A stretch of DNA of 64,000 nt from an archaeon (lineage in GTDB: Archaea > Aenigmatarchaeota > Aenigmatarchaeia > QMZP01 > JAFGSV01), in contig JANQNF010000024.1 of NCBI GenBank assembly GCA_028279705.1, positions 112,257 through 176,256 on the forward strand. Reading direction: 5' to 3'. The position numbers were made by a program, and so were the translations under genes. The notes under the pieces were generated by a model, which worked only from the letters and a program-made list of their open reading frames with translations, was not told the DNA's origin and did no database searches. Positions 16,090 through 23,472 of the stretch are shown here, piece by piece. Numbering within the stretch: position 1 is the first letter of the stretch; every line of letters begins with the position of its first letter.

Positions 16090-17307
16090 GTGGCTAACGA
16101 GACATTCGCTCAGAAAAGGCTAATAAGCCTCATAAAGAAGCTTTCTGCAATCAGGGGCAGGCATACCGAGCTCATAACCATTTACGTCCCAAGCGGTACC
16201 AATTTTAACGTTGTGAGCACACAGGTATCCCAGGAGCAGGGGACTGCTGCAAACATAAAGTCCAAAGCTGTCAGGAAGAACGTGCTTGGGGCCCTTGAGA
16301 AGATTTCACAGCACCTCAAGCTTTACAAAGGCACGCCACCAAACGGGCTTGCCATATTCTGTGGAAATGTTTCTGAGAAGGAAGGCGAAAGCGACATAGA
16401 GCTCTGGGCAATAGAGCCGCCAGAAAAGCTGAACCAGAGGCTTTACAGGTGCGACCAGACGTTCGTTCTCGATCCGCTGAAGTACATGGTCAGGGAGAAG
16501 GAGATATACGGCCTGATAGTTCTTGACAAGTCTGATGCCGATATAGGAACGCTTACAGGAAAGCGCATAGAACCGCTGAAGAGCATAGAGTCTCTCGTTC
16601 CAGGGAAGACGAAGAAAGGCGGATGGTCGCAAGCACGTTATGCCCGTGTAAGAGAAGGTCTTCTAAACGACCACCTGAAGAAGGCTGGGGAGCTGGCAAC
16701 GTCATATTTCCGCGAACTTGAAGACCTGAGGGGCATAGTCGTAGGTGGCCCTGGTCCAATAAAGGACATGTTCGTAAACGGCGATTTCATGCCAACGGAC
16801 ATAAAATCAAAGGTCATCGGAGTTGTTGACGTTTCTTACACGGGCGTGCCCGGGCTTGAGGAGATGATAGTTAGAGCCGAAGACATACTTGCAGAGGCAT
16901 CGGTAACAAGAGAGAGGAAGCTTCTTGAGAAGTTCTTCTCAGAACTTTCCAAGGATTCCGGACTTGCCGTGTATGGACTCAACGAGACGCTTCAGGCGCT
17001 CGAAAAGGGTGCAGTAGAGACGCTTCTCGTCTCTGAAGACTTCGACTGGACGTATGTCGAACTCGAATGTCCAGCGTGCAGCAAGAAGATTGAAAAGATG
17101 GTAAAACGCGACAAGAAAAACGATGTCAAGTGCCCAGACTGTCAGGAAGCAATGGAAATCGTTGCCGAAAAGGACGCGCTGGAGAAACTTGACGAATTTG
17201 CAGAACAGGTGAGCACCACGGTAGAAATGATATCAACCGACAGCAGGGAAGGCGAACAGCTCCACGAGATGGGCGGAATTGCGGGACTTTTGAGGTACAA
17301 TATTTGA
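16090..17307 (+). CDS. prf1: Peptide chain release factor aRF1 with GGW instead of GGQ
   Basis: This factor reads stop codons and releases the nascent chain. All domains are present in 405 residues. The N-domain has NIKS (55-58) and YRCDQTF (119-125), the YxCxxxF stop-codon motif. The C-domain has zinc-ribbon-like CPAC...CPDC. The middle-domain loop, however, reads KKGGWSQARYARVREG: residues 177-179 are Gly-Gly-Trp, codons GGC GGA TGG at 16618-16626. The near-universal catalytic Gln is missing, although the flanks are conserved. Bacterial eRF1-like (baeRF) proteins can show GGW/GRW-SQ at this place. The start is GTG 16090. A second release factor elsewhere cannot be excluded. Confidence 0.9.
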   Translation: MANETFAQKRLISLIKKLSAIRGRHTELITIYVPSGTNFNVVSTQVSQEQGTAANIKSKAVRKNVLGALEKISQHLKLYKGTPPNGLAIFCGNVSEKEGESDIELWAIEPPEKLNQRLYRCDQTFVLDPLKYMVREKEIYGLIVLDKSDADIGTLTGKRIEPLKSIESLVPGKTKKGGWSQARYARVREGLLNDHLKKAGELATSYFRELEDLRGIVVGGPGPIKDMFVNGDFMPTDIKSKVIGVVDVSYTGVPGLEEMIVRAEDILAEASVTRERKLLEKFFSELSKDSGLAVYGLNETLQALEKGAVETLLVSEDFDWTYVELECPACSKKIEKMVKRDKKNDVKCPDCQEAMEIVAEKDALEKLDEFAEQVSTTVEMISTDSREGEQLHEMGGIAGLLRYNI

Positions 17308-17356
17308 AATCGTGTGCATTGACCCATTTTATAAAATTATCGATTTTAATATTATT

Positions 17357-17851
17357 ATGATATGCGGTAGTTTACATGGTGCATATTTCCGTAAGGTTAA
17401 GGAGATTTATGATACACTCAAAGCCACGGACGACTTAGATGCGTATCGCATCGGTGTCAGCATCGTGAAGAATTGTGTCAATAGTTTTCTTTTTGATGGC
17501 CAACGCGGAGATCGCAGTTTAAATTTGCCAATTATAGAAATTGATGTTAAAGGACTTGAAAGCAAATACGAGAAAATCAAGATCGACAATAAATTAAACG
17601 ATATTCTACCCGAAGGGCTGAATTCCATTTATAATATATTGTATGAACTCGGTGACATGGCCTACAGAAACCGTGAACCTGCTTACAAGTACGTCGATGC
17701 CTATTCACTGGAACTGGAAAAAATGCCACCCCAAATTCTTCCGGAAGAATCACATTTAGCTAAAACTTATGACCACGGGGAAAGTGTAATAGAACCCATG
17801 TCGGAAGAAGACCTTGAGAGAAATTTCTTCGGTCCTTTATGCGGTAATTAA
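17357..17851 (+). CDS. Unrecognised 164-residue protein
   Basis: This soluble protein starts MICGSLHGAYFRKVKEIYD and ends NFFGPLCGN. It is acidic and mainly helical, with no signal peptide and no recognised motif. The start at ATG 17357 is chosen over a GTG 45 bases upstream. AT content and codon use (CGC, AAA, GAT) differ from aRF1 next door, as in the other accessory genes of this window. Convergent with the PAP2 gene, three bases apart. Confidence 0.5.
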   Translation: MICGSLHGAYFRKVKEIYDTLKATDDLDAYRIGVSIVKNCVNSFLFDGQRGDRSLNLPIIEIDVKGLESKYEKIKIDNKLNDILPEGLNSIYNILYELGDMAYRNREPAYKYVDAYSLELEKMPPQILPEESHLAKTYDHGESVIEPMSEEDLERNFFGPLCGN

Positions 17852-17854
17852 TAT

Positions 17855-18385
17855 TTACAATCTTTTTTCTTCCCACTTGAATATTTTCTTCCTGTAATTC
17901 CATACGATCAGCGTGATGGAAATTCCCAAAAAGAAGCCTGCTACCACGTCCTGGACTGTATGGACGTTGAGATAAACCCTGGACGCTGCCACCAGCATGG
18001 GCAGTACATAGATTGGAAGGTACCTTCTTTTTCTCATCAGCAAGAAAATGGCAGTCGTTATCGCGGTCATCGTGGACGCGTGATTTGACGGGAAAGAGAA
18101 TGTATTGGGACAGTAGATGCTGCACCCATCAGCCGGGCAGGGAATGCACGGTCTTGGTATCTGGAAGACAAGCTTTAGCGCTTCTGAGCCGAAAAATGTC
18201 AGCAGAGTGACGGGTATCATTATGAGAAGGAACATCTTCAAGTATTTTTGCAACTTTTCAGAACCCCTGAACTTGATTATACCGTCGCGAATCCCAAAGT
18301 AGAAAATTATCAGTGAAAGCACGATCCCCGTCCACATCAACGGATCACCGGCGTTTGTTACCGTGACCCAGAAAGCCTCGTTCAT
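17855..18385 (-). CDS. PAP2-family membrane phosphatase
   Basis: This integral membrane protein has 176 residues and about five transmembrane helices. The three PAP2 motifs are visible: K71...R78-P79 (KLVFQIPRP), PSNH (99-102) and SR(135-136)...H142...D146. It probably removes phosphate from a polyprenyl or lipid phosphate outside the cytoplasm. A Cys-rich loop (RPCIPCPADGCSIYC) follows motif 1 and may form disulfides in the external loop. UppP and a dolichol-kinase-like gene lie a few kb away. Confidence 0.85.
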   Translation of the reverse strand: MNEAFWVTVTNAGDPLMWTGIVLSLIIFYFGIRDGIIKFRGSEKLQKYLKMFLLIMIPVTLLTFFGSEALKLVFQIPRPCIPCPADGCSIYCPNTFSFPSNHASTMTAITTAIFLLMRKRRYLPIYVLPMLVAASRVYLNVHTVQDVVAGFFLGISITLIVWNYRKKIFKWEEKRL

Positions 18386-18441
18386 GATTCTAATTGGTCA
18401 AGGACTCTTTTATTTATTCGGAAAACAAGCATAGGCGGCAA

Positions 18442-19026
18442 TTATAATTCTTCGGCGGGCTTTACTTTCACGCCGATTTCCCCAAGATTCGCGACAAGCT
18501 TTCCGAGTGCGCGGTGTATGTCTTCTTCGTTTTGCGCCCCTGCCACTATGACCCTTCCTGACCTGAAAAGCAGGAATGCCACCCTCGGTTCGCTTATCCT
18601 GTACACAAGGCCCGGGAACTGCTCAGGCTCATATTCGCTGTTTTCAAGCGTGGTCGCTATATCCTCCAGGCTTATGTCGCCTATGACCTTCGTGGACGCG
18701 ACGATGTTTTCGACCTTCGTTTCATACTTGGTCGGCATGGATATTCCTGCCTTCCTGATATTTGATACTATCTTCTTCATTGCCTTGTCGAGATCCTCAA
18801 GCGACTTTGTTCCCGTGCAGACAACCTTTCCCTGCGAGAAAACTAGTGCAGACGCTCTGGGATCCTTTATCTTGTACACAAGGCCTGGGAACTGCTCCGG
18901 CTGCCACTCCGTGTCCTCGACCTTCTGCAGCATCTCATCCAGCGATATGGGCTTTCCGAGAACCGTGAATGCCACGATGTTCTGTACCTTTATCTTGAAT
19001 TTCAAATCAGCCTTTTTCGCACTCAT
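18442..19026 (-). CDS. tbp: TATA-box-binding protein TBP
   Basis: The general transcription factor TBP has 194 residues and two saddle repeats. Each holds the EQFPGLVYKI/EQFPGLVYRI and S-GKVVCTG / SGRVIVAG pattern. The repeats also share VQNIVA and VENIVAS. It binds TATA boxes and recruits TFB and RNA polymerase. ATG 19026 is preceded by TATA-like CATTTAAG on the minus strand (about 19051-19060). It stands alone between the PAP2 and aIF5B genes. Confidence 0.96.
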   Translation of the reverse strand: MSAKKADLKFKIKVQNIVAFTVLGKPISLDEMLQKVEDTEWQPEQFPGLVYKIKDPRASALVFSQGKVVCTGTKSLEDLDKAMKKIVSNIRKAGISMPTKYETKVENIVASTKVIGDISLEDIATTLENSEYEPEQFPGLVYRISEPRVAFLLFRSGRVIVAGAQNEEDIHRALGKLVANLGEIGVKVKPAEEL

Positions 19027-19076
19027 GCATATACATATCCATTAACAAACTTAAATGTTTGGAGCAACACCGCGGT

Positions 19077-20789
19077 CTATTCGCCGTCCAGGAGTTCGAT
19101 CTCGTCTCCCCTGAGCCTGTGCCTGAGCTTGCCAAGAACTTCCTTGTCGTGGTCGGTGATCCTTACGTCCAGTTCATCGCCTTCCTCTATGTTCCTGCCG
19201 ACTATGGCACCGTCTATTGATACCGCAACCTTTTCACCAGCTTTTGCCTCGCTTACGTTCTCGCCCTGGTTTTGGAGTTCCTTTACGTCGCCCACGGTCT
19301 TTCCTTCCTTTTGCAGCCTGCTGTCTGACTTTATTATTCCCTTTGTCACTTCGACCCCGACGATTGCGGGCTTGCTCTGCCTGAAGACGTAACCCGGCAT
19401 TATCTTCATCCTTCCGGGCCTGCTCACTGAAGAAAGCATATCCTCTTCTTTCCTGTTCTTTGAATCCTTCTCCCACTTGTCGTAATCTTCAAGCAGCCTG
19501 TAGATGACGTCGGAGCTGAAGATCTTGACCTTATTATCGGACGCAATTGTGTCTATTTCCGGACTTACCTTCACGTTGAATGCAAATATTATCGGTTTTG
19601 GTATACTCTTCATCTCCATGACGTCCTGCTTTGAGACTTCACCAATTTCCGCCTTCCTTATCGGAACTTCCATATCCTTTAGCGTCTTTACAAGCGCTTC
19701 AAGGGATCCGAGAGTGTCAGCTTTCAGCATGACGCCGCTGTTATCTGTGTCTATCTCGACTTCTGATACCTCCTCCTCGATCTCCTTTTTCACTTCATCT
19801 ATCCTCTTCTCGTCGGCAACAGCTCTCAACGGTGATCCGGCAATGACATTCTCAAGTTCGGGAGCCGCTATCTTTATACCGGATGCGGCTGTGACACTTT
19901 TCACGGGCCTGAACGCCTTTTCCACGCGTATCTCCTTCATCGGATTTGGTTTAAGCAGTGCCCTTGTCTTGGTCACTACCATCCTGTCCGTTCCTATGAC
20001 AAGCCAGTCTCCAGCGTTTATTTCCCCGTCATAAAGTATGACATCAATCGTCGTTCCAAGGCCCTTGTAGTCCTTTATTTCAAGGACAGTTCCTTTTCCC
20101 TCGCCCGGCGTTACGTTCAGCCTGTCTTCGAGATATCTTTGTGCAAGTCCCGTAAGCATCATGAGCAGGTCGGGCATGCCCTCACCCGTTATTCCACTAA
20201 CCGGTAGTATGGAAAGCTTCTTTGTGAAGTCTTCCACCCTGTCGTACCTGTCCGCTTCGAATCCTTCCGAAGACAGCTGGCCGACTATTGTGTAGAATTT
20301 CTTCTCAAACTCGTCCTTTACCCTCTGCGACTGCTTTTCCCACGTGGAAAGGAAGCTTTCACCTTCGTTTGGGTTCCATCCCATTAGCCTGTCTATCTTC
20401 GTCATCGCGATCACAAACGGCGTCTTGAAGTCCTTGAGAAAACGTATGGACTCCATTGTCTGAGGCTGCAGCCCCTCGTTTATGTCTATTATCAGGACAC
20501 CAAGATCTGCCACGGCACCACCCCTTTTCCTCAGCGTAGTGAAAGCCTCGTGGCCGGGGGTGTCTATGAAAAGTAGTCCCGGTATCTTGACGTCGACTTT
20601 CATTTTTTCGAGTAATGGGCCCGATATTTTCTTGATGTACTCAATTGGGACTTCGCTTGCGCCGATGTGCTGCGTGATGAGGCCTGCCTCACCTTTTGCC
20701 ACAATGCTTCCCCGTATGTAGTCAAGTAAAGTTGTTTTACCGTGATCCACATGCCCTAGTATGGAGACTATAGGTTGCCTTAGCCCCAT
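19077..20789 (-). CDS. infB: Translation initiation factor aIF5B
   Basis: This GTPase joins ribosomal subunits at initiation. G1 is GHVDHGKTT at the extreme N-terminus, DTPGHEAF is G3 and TKIDR is G4. Length is 570 residues, with no intein and no N-terminal extension, as is typical for archaea. Later beta-barrels include GTVLEIKDYKGLGTTIDVIL and PGYVFRQSKPAIVGVEV. GAGGTG lies before ATG 20789. The zinc-ribbon gene that follows may belong to the same operon. Confidence 0.95.
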   Translation of the reverse strand: MGLRQPIVSILGHVDHGKTTLLDYIRGSIVAKGEAGLITQHIGASEVPIEYIKKISGPLLEKMKVDVKIPGLLFIDTPGHEAFTTLRKRGGAVADLGVLIIDINEGLQPQTMESIRFLKDFKTPFVIAMTKIDRLMGWNPNEGESFLSTWEKQSQRVKDEFEKKFYTIVGQLSSEGFEADRYDRVEDFTKKLSILPVSGITGEGMPDLLMMLTGLAQRYLEDRLNVTPGEGKGTVLEIKDYKGLGTTIDVILYDGEINAGDWLVIGTDRMVVTKTRALLKPNPMKEIRVEKAFRPVKSVTAASGIKIAAPELENVIAGSPLRAVADEKRIDEVKKEIEEEVSEVEIDTDNSGVMLKADTLGSLEALVKTLKDMEVPIRKAEIGEVSKQDVMEMKSIPKPIIFAFNVKVSPEIDTIASDNKVKIFSSDVIYRLLEDYDKWEKDSKNRKEEDMLSSVSRPGRMKIMPGYVFRQSKPAIVGVEVTKGIIKSDSRLQKEGKTVGDVKELQNQGENVSEAKAGEKVAVSIDGAIVGRNIEEGDELDVRITDHDKEVLGKLRHRLRGDEIELLDGE

Positions 20790-20844
20790 TTCGACACACC
20801 TCTATATGATTATGACCTGATGCCAATAAAAATAGGAAAAGAAG

Positions 20845-20878
20845 AGAGAAAATAAAAATAAAGTGGGCCAAGAGGCCC
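20845..20878 (-). terminator. GGGCC-hairpin terminator of the first zinc-ribbon gene
   Basis: On the minus strand GGGCC-TCTT-GGCCC is followed by ACTTTATTTTTATTTTC. It lies 9 bases after the stop of the 20887-21027 gene and separates it from infB downstream. It resembles the hairpin terminators at 4738 and 5157. Confidence 0.6.
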
Positions 20879-20886
20879 TTAACGGT

Positions 20887-21027
20887 TTATCCGCCAATCT
20901 TGAAAACTTTGGTGCTGCAGTTTGGGCAAGTTCCCTTCGTTGCTGGCTTTCCGTTCTTAAGGGTTACCTTCTCTGGACTTGAAACTTCTACTTTCTTTTT
21001 GCACTTTACACAATAAGCCTCTACCAT
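20887..21027 (-). CDS. Small zinc-ribbon protein, DUF5679-like (copy 1)
   Basis: This 46-residue protein begins MVEAYCVKCKKKVEV and ends CPNCSTKVFKIGG, with the two C-x2-C pairs of a zinc ribbon. GGAGG lies 8 nt upstream of ATG 21027, so translation is well supported despite the small size. This module is common in archaea next to DNA- or translation-related genes; its function is not established. A hairpin terminator follows. A paralog lies 96 bp upstream. Confidence 0.8.
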   Translation of the reverse strand: MVEAYCVKCKKKVEVSSPEKVTLKNGKPATKGTCPNCSTKVFKIGG

Positions 21028-21122
21028 TTGAAAACCTCCGAGTTTTGTATTTGGTACAATATTCGCTTCAGGGTATATAAATGAAATCCGTTATCCGGAC
21101 CTTTATTTATAAAGAAGCGCAC

Positions 21123-21287
21123 TTACCACAGGTTTCCTTTCGGTGCGGGTTTTATCTTGAAAAGCGTTGTTCCGCATTCAGAGCATTTCCCTTTCAGTGC
21201 CTGTTTTCCGTTTCTCATCTCGAAATCCTCTTCCTGCTCCATGTCGACCGTTTCCCTGCACTTTACACAATAAGCTTTGGTGCCCAT
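21123..21287 (-). CDS. Small zinc-ribbon protein, DUF5679-like (copy 2)
   Basis: The 54-residue product starts MGTKAYCVKCRETVDM and contains KCSECGTTLFKI, again two C-x2-C pairs. It shares the YCVKC start, the MRNGKQALKG / LKNGKPATKG linker and the LFKI/VFKI end with copy 1, so the two are paralogs. It differs by an acidic insert (EQEEDF) and a PAPKGNLW tail. It begins 4 bases after the end of the KaiC-like gene and is probably in its operon. Confidence 0.8.
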   Translation of the reverse strand: MGTKAYCVKCRETVDMEQEEDFEMRNGKQALKGKCSECGTTLFKIKPAPKGNLW

Positions 21288-21291
21288 GTTA

Positions 21292-22014
21292 TCACTCTAT
21301 CTCTATTACCTTCAGCCCGTCCTTTGTGATATCTATCGGATGTATCAGCGTGGAATGGTTGGTCCTTCTCATCTTCCTTATTGTAAGCGTTCTTTTGAAT
21401 TCCTCAGCGACGGGCACGAATTCCATCTTTATGACAGTGTCCACTATGTATTCGATTATACCGCCTCCTGAGAGCGATTCGCTTGCTTCCGGTACAGTTC
21501 CCGTGAATACCGAGGTAACGCCTGCTTCTTTCAGCGATTCCACCATCTGCATGAGCGCGGCCCTTGCCAGGTACTCATCTTTTATGAACATCTCTATGAA
21601 AGAAACAGAGTCCAGAACTATCCTCCTTGCACCTATTTCCTGAACAGCGCCGATTATACTGTCGGATATGTTGTAGACGTAAGACTTCACAAGCCTTGCC
21701 ATCTCTTCAGGCATTATGCCCTTTGTCGGCAGTTCGGGCTTTATGGACACGAATTTCATGAGTCTCTTTGCCTCCAGCCCGTTTAGGTCCCATCCGAACA
21801 TGGCCATTATGTCATTCTTGACGTCGTCGACCCGCTGTTCCGTTGTGACGTACACCCCGGGTTCACCCTGAAGTGCTCCCTTGTACAGGAAAGACGATGC
21901 GAATATGGTCTTTCCGGTACCGGTCTTTCCTGTCAGAAGGTTGCTGCTTCCGGGATAGAAACCACCTTCCATCTTGGCGTCGAGTCCCTCTACCCCGGTG
22001 TTCATCCTGTCCAT
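21292..22014 (-). CDS. KaiC-like RecA-superfamily ATPase
   Basis: This single-domain ATPase has 240 residues: TGVEGLDAKMEGGF, Walker A GKTGTGKT near residue 28, YVTTEQRVDDV and the Walker B-like RIVLDSVSF. It contains one KaiC/RadA-like domain and no C-terminal kinase domain. Such archaeal proteins are often of unknown role, sometimes signalling-related. ATG 22014 begins where the family-conserved MDRMNTGVEGL starts; longer upstream frames overlap a dolichol-kinase-like gene and look non-coding. A zinc-ribbon gene follows. Confidence 0.8.
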   Translation of the reverse strand: MDRMNTGVEGLDAKMEGGFYPGSSNLLTGKTGTGKTIFASSFLYKGALQGEPGVYVTTEQRVDDVKNDIMAMFGWDLNGLEAKRLMKFVSIKPELPTKGIMPEEMARLVKSYVYNISDSIIGAVQEIGARRIVLDSVSFIEMFIKDEYLARAALMQMVESLKEAGVTSVFTGTVPEASESLSGGGIIEYIVDTVIKMEFVPVAEEFKRTLTIRKMRRTNHSTLIHPIDITKDGLKVIEIE

Positions 22015-22050
22015 AGTTATTTCTTTAGATACGTTGCTTATATTTTTGTA

Positions 22051-22641
22051 ATGGTGAATATGAAGCTCGAGACGAAAAGGAACCTGCTGCACCTTCTGGT
22101 TGGGGTGGCTTTCGTGACGCTTTTCCACTTCAACGTGATAGACGTGTGGATACTGCTTGGGATAGTGCTTGCAGGCTCGGTCATTTCCATACTGTCCAGG
22201 AAGAGAAGAGTTCTCCTCATAAGATGGTTCTTGGACCGTTTCGAGCGCGAGGAGGACATGGCAAGCATTCCCGGGCGCGGTTCGCTGTTCTTCTTCATAG
22301 GATTTCTCGTAGCTGCTTCTGTCTTTCAGAAGGATGTGGCATTGGCTTCCATGATCATAGTGGTCGTCGGTGATTCTGTGTCGCCTCTCGTGGGAGCCAG
22401 GGCAGGGCGTATAAGGCACCCGCTGAGTAACAAGAAGTTCATCGAGGGCAATATCGCAGGCTTTATCGCAGCGTTCCTTGCTGCCATGCTGTTTGTTTCT
22501 CCCCTGGAAGCGTTCGTCGCATCACTGTTTGCGATGACTGCGGAGGCAGTCGATAGCGTGCGCGGCAGGAGGATCGAGGACAATATCACGATACCTCTGA
22601 TATCGGGACTTGCCATAACTGTCATCAGGACTATTTTCTGA
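22051..22641 (+). CDS. Dolichol/phytol kinase-like membrane protein (CDP-alcohol family)
   Basis: This 196-residue membrane protein has about six helices. The C-terminal half contains VVVGDSVSPLVG, SNKKFIEGN and EAVDSV...DNITIPLISG. These are the signature segments of the dolichol kinase/phosphatidate cytidylyltransferase (SEC59/COG0170) fold. It probably phosphorylates a polyprenol or isoprenoid alcohol using CTP. Divergent from the KaiC-like gene. UppP lies convergent next to it, and both could serve polyprenyl phosphate recycling. Confidence 0.75.
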   Translation: MVNMKLETKRNLLHLLVGVAFVTLFHFNVIDVWILLGIVLAGSVISILSRKRRVLLIRWFLDRFEREEDMASIPGRGSLFFFIGFLVAASVFQKDVALASMIIVVVGDSVSPLVGARAGRIRHPLSNKKFIEGNIAGFIAAFLAAMLFVSPLEAFVASLFAMTAEAVDSVRGRRIEDNITIPLISGLAITVIRTIF

Positions 22642-22647
22642 TACAAA

Positions 22648-23442
22648 TCAGACGAACATTGCAAGAAGGCTTAGTATACCGAGGAATATGCAGAAATAGC
22701 CGAAATTGACCCTTTCTGCGATCTTTAAGAGCGAACCGAGCGTCAGCAGCCCCAGAAGGAAAGATACCGCTATCGCCACGATTGAAAACACGTCAAGTGT
22801 GACCTTCTGCGTTGCGATGAGTCCAATTTCTGCTATCGCGACTGCGGGTATGCTCATAAGAAAGCTCAGTTTCAGCGCGTACTCGGGATCGTGCTTTCTG
22901 AGAAGCAGTGCAGATGTCGTGAGTCCCGACCTGCTAAGACCGGGGAACACTGCGAATGCTTGTATGGCCCCTGCAATAACCGCGTCTATGAACCTTGGCC
23001 TTTCTGAAACCACTCCAGAACGCTTTACAAACTTTTGCAAAAGTCCCGTTATTATGAGAAGCACTCCTATGAAAGCCATCGCGACCCCTCCTGAGAAGTT
23101 GAAGCTTTCAAGCATGAAAAGTACGAGCGGTGCGGCTATCACGGCTGTAGTTATTGTCGAGACGAGCAGGAACCTGGTGAGCCCTGAATAGCCTTCCTTC
23201 TCGTTCGGTTTGCGGACGTACGCGGGCAGGTTCTTCAGTATCGCCTTTATGTCCCCCCAGAAGTACAGCGTTGCGGCAAGCAGCGTTCCTGTGTGAAGCC
23301 ATACTGAAATGTATATTGCTTCGTTGAGACTCTTTCCGAAGAAGTTGATCATAAGCAGTGACGCCATGCCCTCGCTGCTTATGGGCAGCCATTCGGTCAG
23401 GCCCTGTACCACGGCAAGGACGACAGCTTCGAGGAAATCCAT
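22648..23442 (-). CDS. uppP: Undecaprenyl-diphosphatase (UppP/BacA family)
   Basis: This 264-residue integral membrane protein recycles polyprenyl diphosphate by removing one phosphate. Motif 1 is QGLTEWLPISSEG (13-25), followed by Met26 where most homologs have a functional His (SSxGH). Motif 2 is FPGLSRSGLTTSALL. About eight transmembrane helices are visible. The missing motif-1 His could alter or shift activity, or be a lineage-specific variant. Confidence 0.85.
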   Translation of the reverse strand: MDFLEAVVLAVVQGLTEWLPISSEGMASLLMINFFGKSLNEAIYISVWLHTGTLLAATLYFWGDIKAILKNLPAYVRKPNEKEGYSGLTRFLLVSTITTAVIAAPLVLFMLESFNFSGGVAMAFIGVLLIITGLLQKFVKRSGVVSERPRFIDAVIAGAIQAFAVFPGLSRSGLTTSALLLRKHDPEYALKLSFLMSIPAVAIAEIGLIATQKVTLDVFSIVAIAVSFLLGLLTLGSLLKIAERVNFGYFCIFLGILSLLAMFV

Positions 23443-23472
23443 AGCAATTATAGCTTTGGCGAGTTTAAATTA

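Noticed and set aside
21292-22419. Longer KaiC-like protein starting at 22419
   Set aside because: The extra 130 N-terminal residues are Cys/His/Tyr-rich and overlap the dolichol-kinase-like gene antisense. The conserved start MDRMNTGVEGL lies at 22014.
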